DNA from: Dryas octopetala
Lineage: Eukaryota; Streptophyta; Magnoliopsida; Rosales; Rosaceae
Reading direction: 5' to 3'
Assembly (NCBI GenBank): GCA_963921425.1
Contig: OY992838.1
Span: forward strand, 4,960,001 to 5,024,000
Length of the DNA stretch: 64,000 bases
Of the stretch, positions 35,503-47,009 are shown piece by piece (within the stretch, counting starts at the first letter, position 1; each line of letters begins with the position of its first letter). The position numbers and the translations under genes were made by a program. The notes beneath the pieces were generated by a model that saw only the letters and a list, made by a program, of their open reading frames with translations, was not told the origin of the DNA and did not search any database.

Positions 35503-38500
35503 ATGGCTGAGGAGGAGGTTGTAGCAGCCGCGGCGAGCCCTAAGCCTTCGGATCACAAGCGCAAGCTCGAAGATTTGGAGCCCGAATCAGCTCCGGAACC
35601 GGCCGAGCACGGCTCCGACGAGCTGGAGGAGCAGAATGTGGAGCCCGATGAAGCCAATGAAGAAGTTGATGTGCCTCAGTCTGAAGAATCTGACGCGAAA
35701 CGGCCTCGTCTTGATGACGAGCCCGACGGTACAGATTTTCCTTGCTCTTTTAAGTATGGACACCTTGTGGTTTTGCGTTTTTGAGGCTGCCGTTTTACAG
35801 AAGAAATAAGTCACATGAACTTTTTTGAAGGACTAGGTCATTTTACTGGTTCTTAAGAATTGTCTTTGCCCAGAAGAAATTTTGGTTTTCTTTGTTTTTC
35901 TTTGCATTATAAGAGTATTTTAATTCAATACAACATTATGACCTTTGAATTTGATGATAACAGCTCGTGAGAATGGGCACCAGGAGGAGAAGGTAGATGA
36001 GCCGGAAAAGGTGAATGATGATCAACTGAATATTGAGAGTGGCAACTTGGAGCACCCTCCGGCTGCAGCTGTGGAAGTTACAGAAACGGTGACTGACGAA
36101 CAACACTATGAAGTTAATGAACAACACTATGAAGTTAATGAACAACACTATGACATTAATGGTGAGAAGAGTGACACCCAAAAACCTGTTGAGAATTCTC
36201 TTGTGGAAAATGCTGAGGAACCTCCTCAAGAGGAGTCTCAACTACACTCTGCAGAGGAACCTCAGCATGGGGATGCTTCCTCGGTGCAACATGAGCAACC
36301 TTCTTCTGCAAATCAGACTATGACGCACAAAATGGAGGTTCCTAATAATAAGGTTGCTGTTTATACCTATATTATGTTGCGTAATAATGATTTTTGTAAT
36401 GTAATTATATGTTCCCTTGCAATGTTGCACATTATACCATATGCTACAGTGGTCCAAATTTCACCCTTAACATTGTACAAATGTTGGTGCAGGTTGGGGT
36501 TCTAATTGGAAAGGCTGGGGATACTATACGGTACTTGCAATACAATTCTGGAGCAAAAATTCAGATCACAAGGGATTCTGATGCTGATCCATATTCTGCA
36601 ACCAGGCCTGTGGAGATAATAGGAAGTTTGGATAATATAAGCAAGGCTGAGAAGCTTATAAATGCTGTTATTGCAGAGGTTTATGCTGTCTCTGACTTAG
36701 TTTTGTCCCTCTTTTCAAGACTCCCATTGCCTTATAAGTATTCATGCTTGGTGATCTGAAATTTTTGTCATGCTGAATTGTGTACTTCTTTGCAGGCTGA
36801 TGCAGGGGGTTCTCCTTCCCTGGTGGCTAGGGGCCTTGCTACTGCACAGGCTGCTGCTGCTGCTGCAGAACAAATTCAGATACAAGTTCCCAATGAGAAG
36901 GTAATCCCTTCTTCTTCCATATGTAAATGATCCGTGTCTTGTGTATTCAATAGTGCTTTATCTAAGACAAAACTTTTCTTTGTCAGGTTGGTTTGATAAT
37001 TGGAAAAGGTGGGGAAACCATTAAAGGTCTGCAGACCAGATCAGGGGCCCGTATCCAGGTAGTTGATATCGTAGGCCTTGCCTTGATGTGTGTAAACAGG
37101 GTGTTGCTTGTAGTTATTCTTGCATTCTGTCTTTACTTGACCTATCCTTTTTACTTGTTTATTTAGCTGATACCCCAACATCTACCGGAGGGGGATGAAT
37201 CTAAAGAAAGGACAGTGCGAGTAACTGGTGATAAGAAGCAAATTGAAGTGGCAAGAGAATTGATAAAGGAAGTTATGAATCAGGTTAGTTTTTGAGCTGA
37301 TCTCTTTCTCTTTAAAATAACTTTTTTTTTTTTTGCTGGTATTTAAGTTGTGGTTGTAATATATTGTGGTGTGGTTATCTTTTTTTGGGTTATGGCAGTG
37401 ATATTGTGGTTTGTACAATGGTTTCTTGTATGTTGAACTATTTACACTGTACAGTGTTTAAGTTCTAATGTGTCTTGTCCCTATGAATACTCCCTTGGTA
37501 TGTTCCTATGCAATAAATGGTTGGACAGTGTGTTAAAACATGAGGTTTATTAACTATGGGCATGTTCTTTTGAATGCCATGAGGAGTCTGCCTGCATAAT
37601 GGTGGTACTGCTTCTTTTGTTATGTGCATTGGATCTTCTTGCTCACGTGCATGTATGTCCGGAGGATTTAACGAGCTTTCTAGCCAGTCTTGTGTATGAT
37701 GTCCCCCCTTCTGAATTTGGCGTTATATGTAATTATTTCAGTTTCCCACATGTAAATGACAAATTGTGGTGTATGGTCACTTGATTGGGTAGTGCTCAAT
37801 ATTTTCAGGATTAATATATTTTATTTCTAAGAAGAAATTATATGATAATTTTGATATAGTAGAGTCACCTGTTGCTTTCTTGGTACCTTTTCACTTTCAA
37901 GTAGTGTAGTTGTATGGATAATTACTTGAAGGGTTGATAGTATGTGGATAAAATATTTTGGGAGCCATTTTAAGATAGGGATAAACAAGTATAACTATTT
38001 CGATGTCTTGAGTAGAAATAACAAGGTATTTGGATGTCTTGATCTTATCAATTCTTGTTGAAGATAGGGATAAACAAGTATAATTATTTAGCTGGATTGT
38101 ATATCTCCTATGCAATTGTTAAGTAATTTCCTTAGAAGACTGGTTAAGTAGAAATTCTGAATCATTTGCATTTGGCTAAGCAACATACTTTTATGGTTAT
38201 GGTATGATTAGCTGTCCAATGAACTGTATGTGCATGCCTGTGATACCTTTTGGTCATTTGAGGAAGAATTATTACATTATTTTGCCATGGGAATGAGAGC
38301 CTGACCTTTTGCTCTTAAGAGTTTGCAATATTGATGAATGATCTATGCCAAGGTCCACTTAAATGCTGTTAGGAAGATTATTCAATCAAAGATGCCGGTT
38401 GCCATGATTTATTTGTGTTGAAGGTGCCGATTTCGAATTGGTTGGCTTTAAAAATGCAGATCTGGCTATTGCCTTTTCCATGGGGTCAGCATTGCTTAGA

Positions 38501-41249
38501 CAACCACTATTCACCGAAGAGAGGTATCAGGCATTTAATCTCGCGATTGCAGGATGTTAATAGTTGGTAAGATTGCTTTGAGACCTGAAAGTTGACAATC
38601 ATAATTCAGTAAGACTATATTGCATTAGCCTTAGTGCTCATAAGCACCTCCATATTCTATGCATGAGACGTGTATGGAAGAAATTGTTATTCCTGGTGAC
38701 TTAATGATATAATGGAATTTGTATGGGACCAGTAGTCCATAAATCAGTGTTTGATGCTATGCTGATGTATTTAAAGTATGTGGTACAATTCTTCTGATAT
38801 GCATCAAGGTACACTGCCATTGCTAAAGCTAGGACCGATGCTATAATATAACAATTATGTTACATCAATTGTATGTGTTACCCATTTGACCCGACTTAAT
38901 GTGATGCTGAAACATGTCACTTATATACATAGAATTGGTATACCGTCTGAAAGAGTCGAGCGAATGTTTCATCCTTGATACTTTGATTGCATAATATGCC
39001 TGTAATGCTAAAGCTGTGGCTTTATTAGACATCACCCTACTTCCTGACTTATTGGTTTTCTTATTAGTCAATTATATCATTGGTATCTGTGCCATAAATT
39101 TTTGCCAATTTTCTTCATTGCATAGTGGTAGATTACCTTGCATAAGTTTGCTTTATGCTTAAATGACATATTTGAGTGGAGAGAACCAAAAAATTTAGGT
39201 TATTATTACTCCTGTGTGGTAATGATAAAATTTTAGTGTCATATTCCCGAATGAAATTTATTGGGATTTGCTGCTGCTTTATGAGTTTGGAAGGATCTTT
39301 ATAGGGTAAACCCAAGCATATAAAAGGAGAGCATATGACTTTTGCATTAAAAATGAACTATGAGTTGTCTCTGAGTAATTTTGCTTCATAAGCCGGGACA
39401 TTACTGAGAAACATTGCTGGAGGCTTCCAAAGGGGCGGCAGTGTGTTCAAACTTACAAAGACATTCTCCGAGGCACCTAGGTATCTCTGGCATAAAGTTT
39501 ACTTTTATGTCACTTTCTTTGTTCTTTGTTGATAAGAGAGGGACTATGGTAGCCAGATAAGTTTGTTAGGGCTTTAAATTTAGAAACATCGTCAGTATAT
39601 TTTTTGTTGAAAATACTTCCTTATTTGTATTGTTTGGTAGCTTACTATTTGCCTCTTATATTTGTAGCCCCTTTGATGTAGTTTATTTCTATTTGGGGGA
39701 ACAATTCTATGCTGTTTGTGGTCTCAGATATTATTTATTAATGGTTGTTAGTGGTAATTTCACATTGTATCTTTTGCTATAGTACCACTTGTTCCTTATA
39801 TCCGTTCATCTCATTCAGTCAAGATGATGCCCAGGAGCCCCTCAAATTTTAAGAACAGGAGATGTGGTTAAAGCAGCAACTTCTACTTTTATTATTTTTT
39901 TAAATGTGGAACTATTTGTTTCTATGTATTGATTATTCCTTTTTGTGATTTCCTTTAAATAGACTGTGAGGCCATCATCTCTCTCCAGTGGTTATAACCA
40001 TCAGGGTTACCGGCCCCATGGACCAGGTGGCTCTCAATGGGGTCCGCGTGGTCCTCATCTACCCCAGGCATCTACATATGATTATCACCAACGAGGATCG
40101 TATCCGTCCCATAATTCTCAGTACCCTCCTTCATATGGGAGTTATCCTCAACATATGGGTCCGAGAAGTGGCTTTGGTTCTGGTTGGGAGCAAAGGCCAC
40201 CTCCTAGCATGCAGGGGATGCCTCCACATGGGGGTGGTTATGATTACTACAGTGGACAAGGAGGTCAATTAGCTGATGCCCCAGGATCTGCACAACATTC
40301 TAATCCTGTTCCTTCTCATGCTCCTGGCCCTTCTCCTACTCCCACAATGGGCCCGCCCCCATCCCTAGCAAATTACAATTACGGACAGCCACATGCTCCA
40401 GAATATGGGCATTCGGCTCCTTATTCCCAGACTGGACCTCCTCAGCATAGCTATGGGCATGGGTACGAAGAACCAAAATATGAAAATCATGCTCCAATAC
40501 AGCATCCCTATGGAGGACACGGGACATCTCAGCCATATCCACAAACTGGAGCTCAGCAAGGTTATGGTCCACAGCAGCATTATGGTAAGCCACCGTCGTA
40601 TAACATGCCATCACAGGGGCCACCTCCCCAGTCTTATGGACCTCCGAGGGCTAGTCAACCAGGAGATGCGGTATATCAGGGTTCTACACCAGCTCAATCA
40701 TATGGTCTGAATGTTCCAGCTCAACAGCCATATCCATATGCATCCAGTGGAATGGCACAGCAGAGCTATCCTCCGTATGGTTCTGCCCCAGCTGCTGATG
40801 GGTATAGTCAGCCACCACCTGCTTCTGGCACAGGTTATCCACAGCAAGCTGGACAGCCTGTTAGTTATGGCCAGCCTGGTTCGCAGCAGGCACTTGGCTA
40901 CGCTCAAGTGGGTCCTACTGCAGGGTACACACAATACCCATCTCAACAAGGTTACCCTGAGCAGTCTGCTGCAAACACAGCAGGTTATGGGTACCAAGGG
41001 TCTCAAGACCCTGCATATGGAGGCGTTGCTGCATCAGCCTATGGTGCACCCTCAGCTGTGCAGCCGGGTTATGCTCAACCAACACCAACTCAACAAGGTT
41101 ATGATCAGTCTGGTGGTTATGGAGGTGCACCAAGTGCTTCAGCTGGTTATGGGAAAACATTGTCTCCTCAGCCTCAGCCTCAGCCTCAAGCTCAGCCTGG
41201 TTATCCTCAGTACGACTCAAGTCAAATGTATGCCGCCGCACCTCGTTGA
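35503..41249 (+). CDS. KH-domain RNA-binding protein, FUBP/KSRP-like
   Basis: Exons are 35503-35728, 35964-36352, 36493-36678, 36796-36900, 36987-37058, 37167-37283 and 39963-41249, in total 793 residues in one frame. The N-terminus is acidic with a KR-rich nuclear signal-like patch (DAKRPRL). KH1 starts at about 206 (GVLIGKAGDTIRYLQ) and KH2 at about 303 (GLIIGKGGETIKGLQ), both with intact GxxG loops for single-stranded nucleic acid. The C-terminal 428 residues, encoded by one exon, are rich in Q, P, G, Y and S (repeats such as QQGYP and AQQSYPPYG), a prion-like low-complexity tail. Animal FUBPs have four KH domains; plant relatives have two. It is probably nuclear and acts in RNA processing; the target is unknown. 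Residues about 123-143 hold three QHYEVNE repeats from a 21-base tandem duplication. The last intron is 2.68 kb, and I found no gene in it. Confidence 0.92.
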
Positions 41250-42879
41250 ATATACTAATGTAGTTTTTTCAGAGCTTCAAGTTATGGTTCATGTGCCAGG
41301 TTCCTTTTCCTAGTAGTAGTTGTTAGGCCTTTCTGACTAGTTCGTTGAACTTTTCACTTACTGTTTTTATTGATGTAATGTAGCGTTAATGTTTTGTTAA
41401 ATCATCAACTTTGATTATGAATGATATACAATATAAATTGCTGATGAAGTGATAATGACCTTGCCAAGGGATCATATGTTAATATGCCATTGTCGATATT
41501 TCTGGAGGAATTAGTGTATGCCTGTGCCTTCCGAGGATGATATCCTGGAAGCTCATTTCATGGAGATTGCATAAACTTGTACATGTCTCAAAAGAAACAA
41601 GGATGAAATAATTCATCACTAGCAACTATTTACCCCCACATCTAAATCAAAGCTCATATCTGAATTTTTCTCCAGTACGGGATATTAGGCTATTTGTACT
41701 TCAAAAATCAGTAATCTTGCAAGTTAAGGAAAAGTTCACTATTTCAATTTCTGAATTTTGACAAGTTTGTCTTTTTATTGTTAGTTTTTCACCACAGTAC
41801 ACTGTAAAGGAATTCCATTATCAGACTGTAAACGAACTCAATATTCAGACTGAATCATATTCTTGTATTACAATATTGCATCAGATCTAAAGAAAAAATT
41901 AAAAGTAAGTAAATATGAGATAATGTGGGAATAATGTGGGATATGCAATGTAGTGTTAAATATATATTTTTATCTATTCGAGGTGGGCTGTCTAAAATGG
42001 CACAGGCTTTCTGTGTTGCACAAATCTTGTGGGATACGCAACAGAACTGTCTGACATAATTTTTCGGACACCTCACATCTTCAACTCATTTATCATCTTA
42101 CTCCATGTCGTCACTTTCCATCAAAACTCACATTCCTTCTCGTTAATTAAAGCTAAATACGCAAAACAAAAGACAATAAATACAAACAATGGATTTTTTG
42201 TTTTGTGCTTGAATGCCGAGAAGATGAAAAGCTCAAGGTAGGGTATGCTATAATCTCAACAATAATAAATATTATTAGTTTTTTAAATATTGTTCTTGTT
42301 TGTTTTATTCAAAATTTCATTATTTATAATCTCATTTTTCTTGGTACTTTTACCATATTTCTTTGTTATTGGACTTTCACCATTATTTAATAACACTTTC
42401 CGTCTTCTATTTTAATTTTTTATAGTGTTCTTTTTGTCATTTTCTTTTATGCACAGTTAAAATCTTGTTGCATACTTGCATGTATATAATTAAGAAAGAA
42501 TCAATGAATGAATTGGGTTCCTTTATAAAATTCATAATTAGACATGAATTGGGTTCCTTTATAAAATTCATAATTAGACATGACTTGGTTCTTTGTAGTT
42601 GGTTTCCACATGTTTTGCTGAGTAGTATTTTGCCGACAAAAAAAAATTGGGTTCTAAATCAATTTACATTATGGAATTAATAAAATTCACAATTAGAAAA
42701 GTCAGTTAAAGAAACAAACTGTTATTGCCGTAGATACAAACTAAACAGTAACTTTGAGAGAGAGAGAGTATACAATTTTCTTTTTTTTTTAATCTTCATA
42801 ATATATAATTCATTAGAGCTATTTACCAAATAATGAAACATTGATAACATGGCTACTACTAATTGGATCAAAACAATGG
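41250..42879. other. Intergenic between convergent KH and EPFL genes
   Basis: No gene was seen. A 36-base unit (GAATTGGGTTCCTTTATAAA ...) is repeated twice in tandem at 42510-42581, with a degenerate third copy near 42645. Confidence 0.55.
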
Positions 42880-43556
42880 TCAAGGATTGAAGAGGAGATT
42901 CCCACACTTGCATTTCCAGCTCATTGGCTTATAATTTGAGATGTCATCACCTCTGGAGTAAGCTATGTTCTTGGGGTTTGTATTAATGCTACTACTTCTG
43001 CTTCTTCTTGATCTACTGTGGCTTTGAACTTGTTGGGGGGCAACTGGGACCTGAACTGCCACACAATGCCCACAGCCATTGCACCGCCTCTCACACTTTG
43101 GTGGGCTTGACCCTATCTTACTAGCACTAATCACCACCCCTCCTGCATTTTCCTCAACAACACCCCCTCTGATCTGTGTACGCAATTGCAAATCTCTGTA
43201 AGTAATTAGTGGGTCAACAATAAAGAAGAGCAAAGGGTAAAAGGGAAATTGGAGCAAGTACCTCAGTTAGCTTGGTGGGAATTGGTCTAGCACCTAGAAT
43301 ATATACAAGTAAAAGTGAGTATGGAAAAAAAGGGAAAACCCATATGCTGATTTGGGTTTGTGTTTGTTTGAAGTACAAAGAGTGCATGCATGGTGAATTA
43401 ATTTGAGTAATTAATGATGGGGTAGCTGGGATTTTTTTACTTACCTTCAGCCATGAATCTCACATTGCTGAAGCAGCTTGAGAGCAAGACTAAGAGGAAG
43501 GAAGTGATGATATGTCTCTTTCTGTGCCAACAGACGCAAATTTGAGTGCTGCCCAT
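42880..43556 (-). CDS. EPFL2: EPIDERMAL PATTERNING FACTOR-like secreted peptide (EPFL2 type)
   Basis: EPFL peptides are cysteine-rich ligands of ERECTA-family receptor kinases; EPFL1/2 members shape leaf margins, ovule spacing and shoot tissue boundaries. Exons on the minus strand are 43445-43556, 43262-43293 and 42880-43173, giving 145 residues. A basic start and hydrophobic stretch (IITSFLLVLLSSCFS) form the signal peptide. The mature domain starts near IGSSPPKCERRC (C75, C79, C82, C85), has a long serine/arginine-rich loop of about 30 residues, and ends with the subfamily signature RGDDISNYKPMSWKCKCG, closing NLLFNP (C136, C138). The six cysteines and the RGDD-NYKPMSWKCKCG ending point to EPFL2 rather than EPF1/2, EPFL4-6 or STOMAGEN. 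The 32-base middle exon is easily missed by gene finders. Confidence 0.9.
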
Positions 43557-44810
43557 CTTTTAATTTTGAAGAGAGAGTGGTGAGGTAAGAGCAAAGAGGT
43601 AGTGGCCGCAAAGCACAGAAGTGTTTTTTTTAGAGTGTGTAAGTAAAGACCTTGAGAGGGGACAAGTGGGAGGTGATTAAAAAAAGAAAGGGGAGAGAGA
43701 GAGAGAGTTCTGAAGTGTGGCAGAGGAGGAATGAAAAAATATCTGAAAAGTGGAGGGGAGGCTCAGATATTGAATGCTAGCTCCATAATGCAAAAGGATT
43801 ACTCTGTTTTTGGTTTCAGGTTCAACCCCCAACTCTGTTTATATATATGAATGAATGAGTGATGGAACGTGGGAGGCAAGGGGGGTGAGCTCAACACCGA
43901 AAAGGGAAGGACCTCAGCACAACTGAGCCTCCGAAAAGCCAGGTTTGTACAATTACGAGTGATTTATATATTTATTTATACAAAGCAGAAGCAGAGAAAA
44001 CAAACCACTTTTATGAGAATCATAGCAATATTGCATGATGCAGAGCAGAAAAGAAGGATAGACAGGCCAGCACAACTTCGATAGGGACTACATAGGCCGC
44101 GAGGTCACTCATTCACTCACTCACTGCGTAATATATGGAAATAGTAACAAGAAAAGAGGCACAAAGATACTCACACACACACACACGCGCAGTGACATAG
44201 CAATGTCACAGGGTGAGGTGGGGTTTACTTGGTTTTCGTTTTCACGTTTGGGTTTTCCACTTTTCTTTGTGGAAATCTGGGCTGGCTGATGTGGCTCTAT
44301 ATATGTTGATCCATTTTAACACGCTTATGTTCTTTCTTTTTTCTTGAAAAGAGTAGATGGATACTATTTGAGGGTAGTAGCTAGCTGCTGAGTAGGTATC
44401 TAGGAAAGAGATTTTGGGGCCCTCAAGTTGCTGGAGAAGTTATTTCTGGTTATGGGGGATGTGTGAGACTGATTTTTCCAGCAAATTCACGCACCCACAT
44501 CATCTCTTGAGTTACTCACACTCACAGGCTTATCAGAGTTTTTACCAGTGTGATTGATTGCATTTTCAACCTTTTGATTTTGTACTTCATGCAATTATGA
44601 GATTTAGTTATTCATCAAATTCCCAAGCTACTAAGTATATTAGTATATATAGAAATGACGCATACAGCATACTAATCCAATCTGATCAATGCTTCTTTTA
44701 GCCAATATTTTGGGGGACCCCATGTTGCAGTTGGACTCCGATCCGAAAATGGTAAGAAAATGGCAAAGAAAAGAGTTATAACTAGAATAACTTAAGGGTT
44801 TGATTATTTA
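43557..44810. other. EPFL upstream region
   Basis: Presumed promoter side of the EPFL gene. It has GA-rich (43690-43710) and CA-rich (44172-44188) simple repeats. No gene was recognised. Confidence 0.5.
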
Positions 44811-45841
44811 AGAGAGCTACTATTTGCACATTTATTTTTTTTTTTTTCACACATTTTTCTCTTACACACTTTCTATCATTTTTTAAAATGTAAAATTTCT
44901 CATTTAACACACCTCTCTCATTACTAAAATACCCCAAATCATATTAATCTTACCAAATTTCTCTTACGCACCTCATTTCAGACAATACACACCCCCACCC
45001 CCCAACCTCACGCCCACCCAATCCTAGCCAAGCCATAGCCATTCTTGTCAACACCATAGTTATGCCTTAAGTTAAATTATTTTGATTCATATGCAAATCT
45101 AGGTTTTTTTATCAAATTTAAATTGGTTAATTCATCTCAAGACATTTTTTTTTATGTTTGAGATAATTTGGAGTGTCGGTTTTTTTGAATTCAAGATTGA
45201 AATTTCGGGTTTGAGTTATAGGGTTTCGCAGGTCATTCGGCACTGGTCTACCGAATATTTCGGTTTCATTCGATAGTAAGCTACCGAACGAAACCGAAAT
45301 GTTCGGCAGACCAGTGTCGAACGACCTGCGAATCCGAAAATGAATAACTAGAAAATTCACTATTGCACTCTAAAAAACCTCACTTCAAATCATCGCAAAT
45401 AGACGAGAAAGGTATTATGATTGATTAACCAATTGAAATTAGAAAAGAAAACATTAGATTTACATTCAAATCCAAAAATTTTAGATTAGGCCATATCTCC
45501 AACTTCCAATGGCTATGGTGGAGAGAGGATGCATGGGCTGCGATGAAGGTGGGTTGATGGCGGGAGGTGGGTGTCGGCAATTTTGGGATGGAGGTGGGGT
45601 CACGGGTGGGGTGTGTTTTGGTTGTGGTTGAAGATGAGGTTGAGGGTGAGGTGTGTAGTTGTGATTTATAAGTGTTGGGTTTGAGGTGTGTAAGGAGAGT
45701 TTTTTTTTTTTTTTTTTTTTCAAATGATGTGGGTTGTCCTTTAAAGTAATTTCTCTTTGTGTCAATTAAGTAATTTCACAAAATAAGTTAGTGGGGTGTG
45801 CAAAAAAAAAAAAAAAAAAAAAGTGCAAATAGCATCACTCT
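44811..45841. mobile_element. Inverted-repeat element of about 1 kb with internal hairpin
   Basis: The ends AGAGAGCTACTATTTGCAC (left) and AGAGTGATGCTATTTGCAC (reverse complement of the right) are followed inward by T-rich runs and CACACC words on both sides. Inside lies a strong hairpin at 45225-45332. The segments 44985-45060 (C-rich) and 45510-45665 (G-rich) are also partly complementary. No transposase was found. No target duplication could be defined, so the superfamily is not assigned. Confidence 0.6.
45225..45332. repeat. 48-bp arm hairpin
   Basis: Left arm 45225-45272 (starts TTCGCAGGTCATTCGGCACT) and right arm 45285-45332 (ends GACCTGCGAA) are reverse complements with only a few mismatches, around a 12-base loop. 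In RNA it would fold into a long stem. Confidence 0.85.
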
Positions 45842-47009
45842 TCTTTTAATGTAACAACAAAATTTCTACAATTTCGCGTACCCGCTATGCCAAAATCCTA
45901 TATGAATGAGATTTTTTTTGAGTATCGAATTAAATCTTACGGTCCACTCATTAATTTATTGATACAAGGCCTTAAAAGTAAATTCGAATGCGTTCGAGAC
46001 TATAATACAAGTTCTGAAGTCTGATCTAAAGTTGTTGGTCCCTCGTACAGAAGTTAATTTTCAAGCAGGACCGTTGCAGACTGAGTGTCATTCCATATTT
46101 CCATAGTAGCATGCATGAAAAGTTACAACTGAAGTCTGAAGCCTCTCAAGAGTCAAGACCAATTAAGCCAAAGGCCAAAGCTAGCTCCATGTAATGGAAC
46201 CACGTGAAAATGCCAACCAGCTTCAGCTTCGATATCCAAGCCTTGCTCGAAAGGAGGAGTCACCACTGCTTTGCCGTGTTGAGTGGTTATGAGTCTGGTG
46301 ACTACATTGATTCAGTTCTGACAAAATTGTAAAAACCATCATCATCATCACTCTCAGCTCTCACCTTTTCTACTTTCGAATTTATGATACGCAGCTTAGT
46401 CGGCCCCTCCCTTCTGCACAGTGATACTGCTGCTTATCCAATGTTAAAAACTTTGTGGACCAGCAGTACTACTGACCTTTTGTTGATGAATTTTCTTTTT
46501 ACTGATGCAAAAAAATTCAAACAAAATCTAATATCGCTGACCATTTCATTCAGAACCAGTATTTCTTTTATAGGTTCTTTACTTTATAAATTAAAGGTTT
46601 AACAATGTAACATATAACATACCAACAGTTTGACAAAAAAATATTTTGATGAATTAGAAGCGATTAACATGCTTTTGAGTATACATGACTCGATGTTCAT
46701 AGATGAATATAAGTTGGTATCACATAGGCATCTTTAAGCAGTACTTCTCTGGAAGGACACATTGTCACGTTCTCTCTCCCTCCTCCGGAGACATACATGT
46801 GGCATCGTCTCTCCGGAGACACACATGTGGGGCCGGTGGGCAAAGTGTCCCTTTCAGACTCAAAGTTAAAATTCATCTGAGGTCACCAGAGGCTGAGATG
46901 TTCACAACACTTCCTCAAAGCCCAGCCCAAAGGCTCCCTTCTCTTTCCCAAGCGAATGCTGTTGTATGGCAAATCCACTGGCTTTAAAGTGATAGTAAAA
47001 TGGCACATG
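45842..47009. other. Intergenic, 3' flank of the esterase gene
   Basis: No gene was seen. A short direct repeat around TCTCCGGAGACA-ACATGTGG occurs twice at about 46783-46832. The frames at 46384-46602 and 46703-46987 have no recognisable protein features. Confidence 0.5.

Noticed and set aside
37284-39962. Intronic snoRNA or nested gene in the long KH-gene intron
   Set aside because: I saw no convincing paired C/D or H/ACA boxes and no open frame with protein features. A covariance-model search would be needed to exclude it.
40336-41241. Several antisense and alternate-frame ORFs over the last KH-gene exon
   Set aside because: Low-complexity Q/P/Y coding sequence leaves other frames open by chance.
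45699-45720. Poly-T tract as the tail of a retrotransposed gene
   Set aside because: No coding sequence is adjacent, and a similar A tract at 45802-45822 fits the T-rich inner borders of the inverted-repeat element better.
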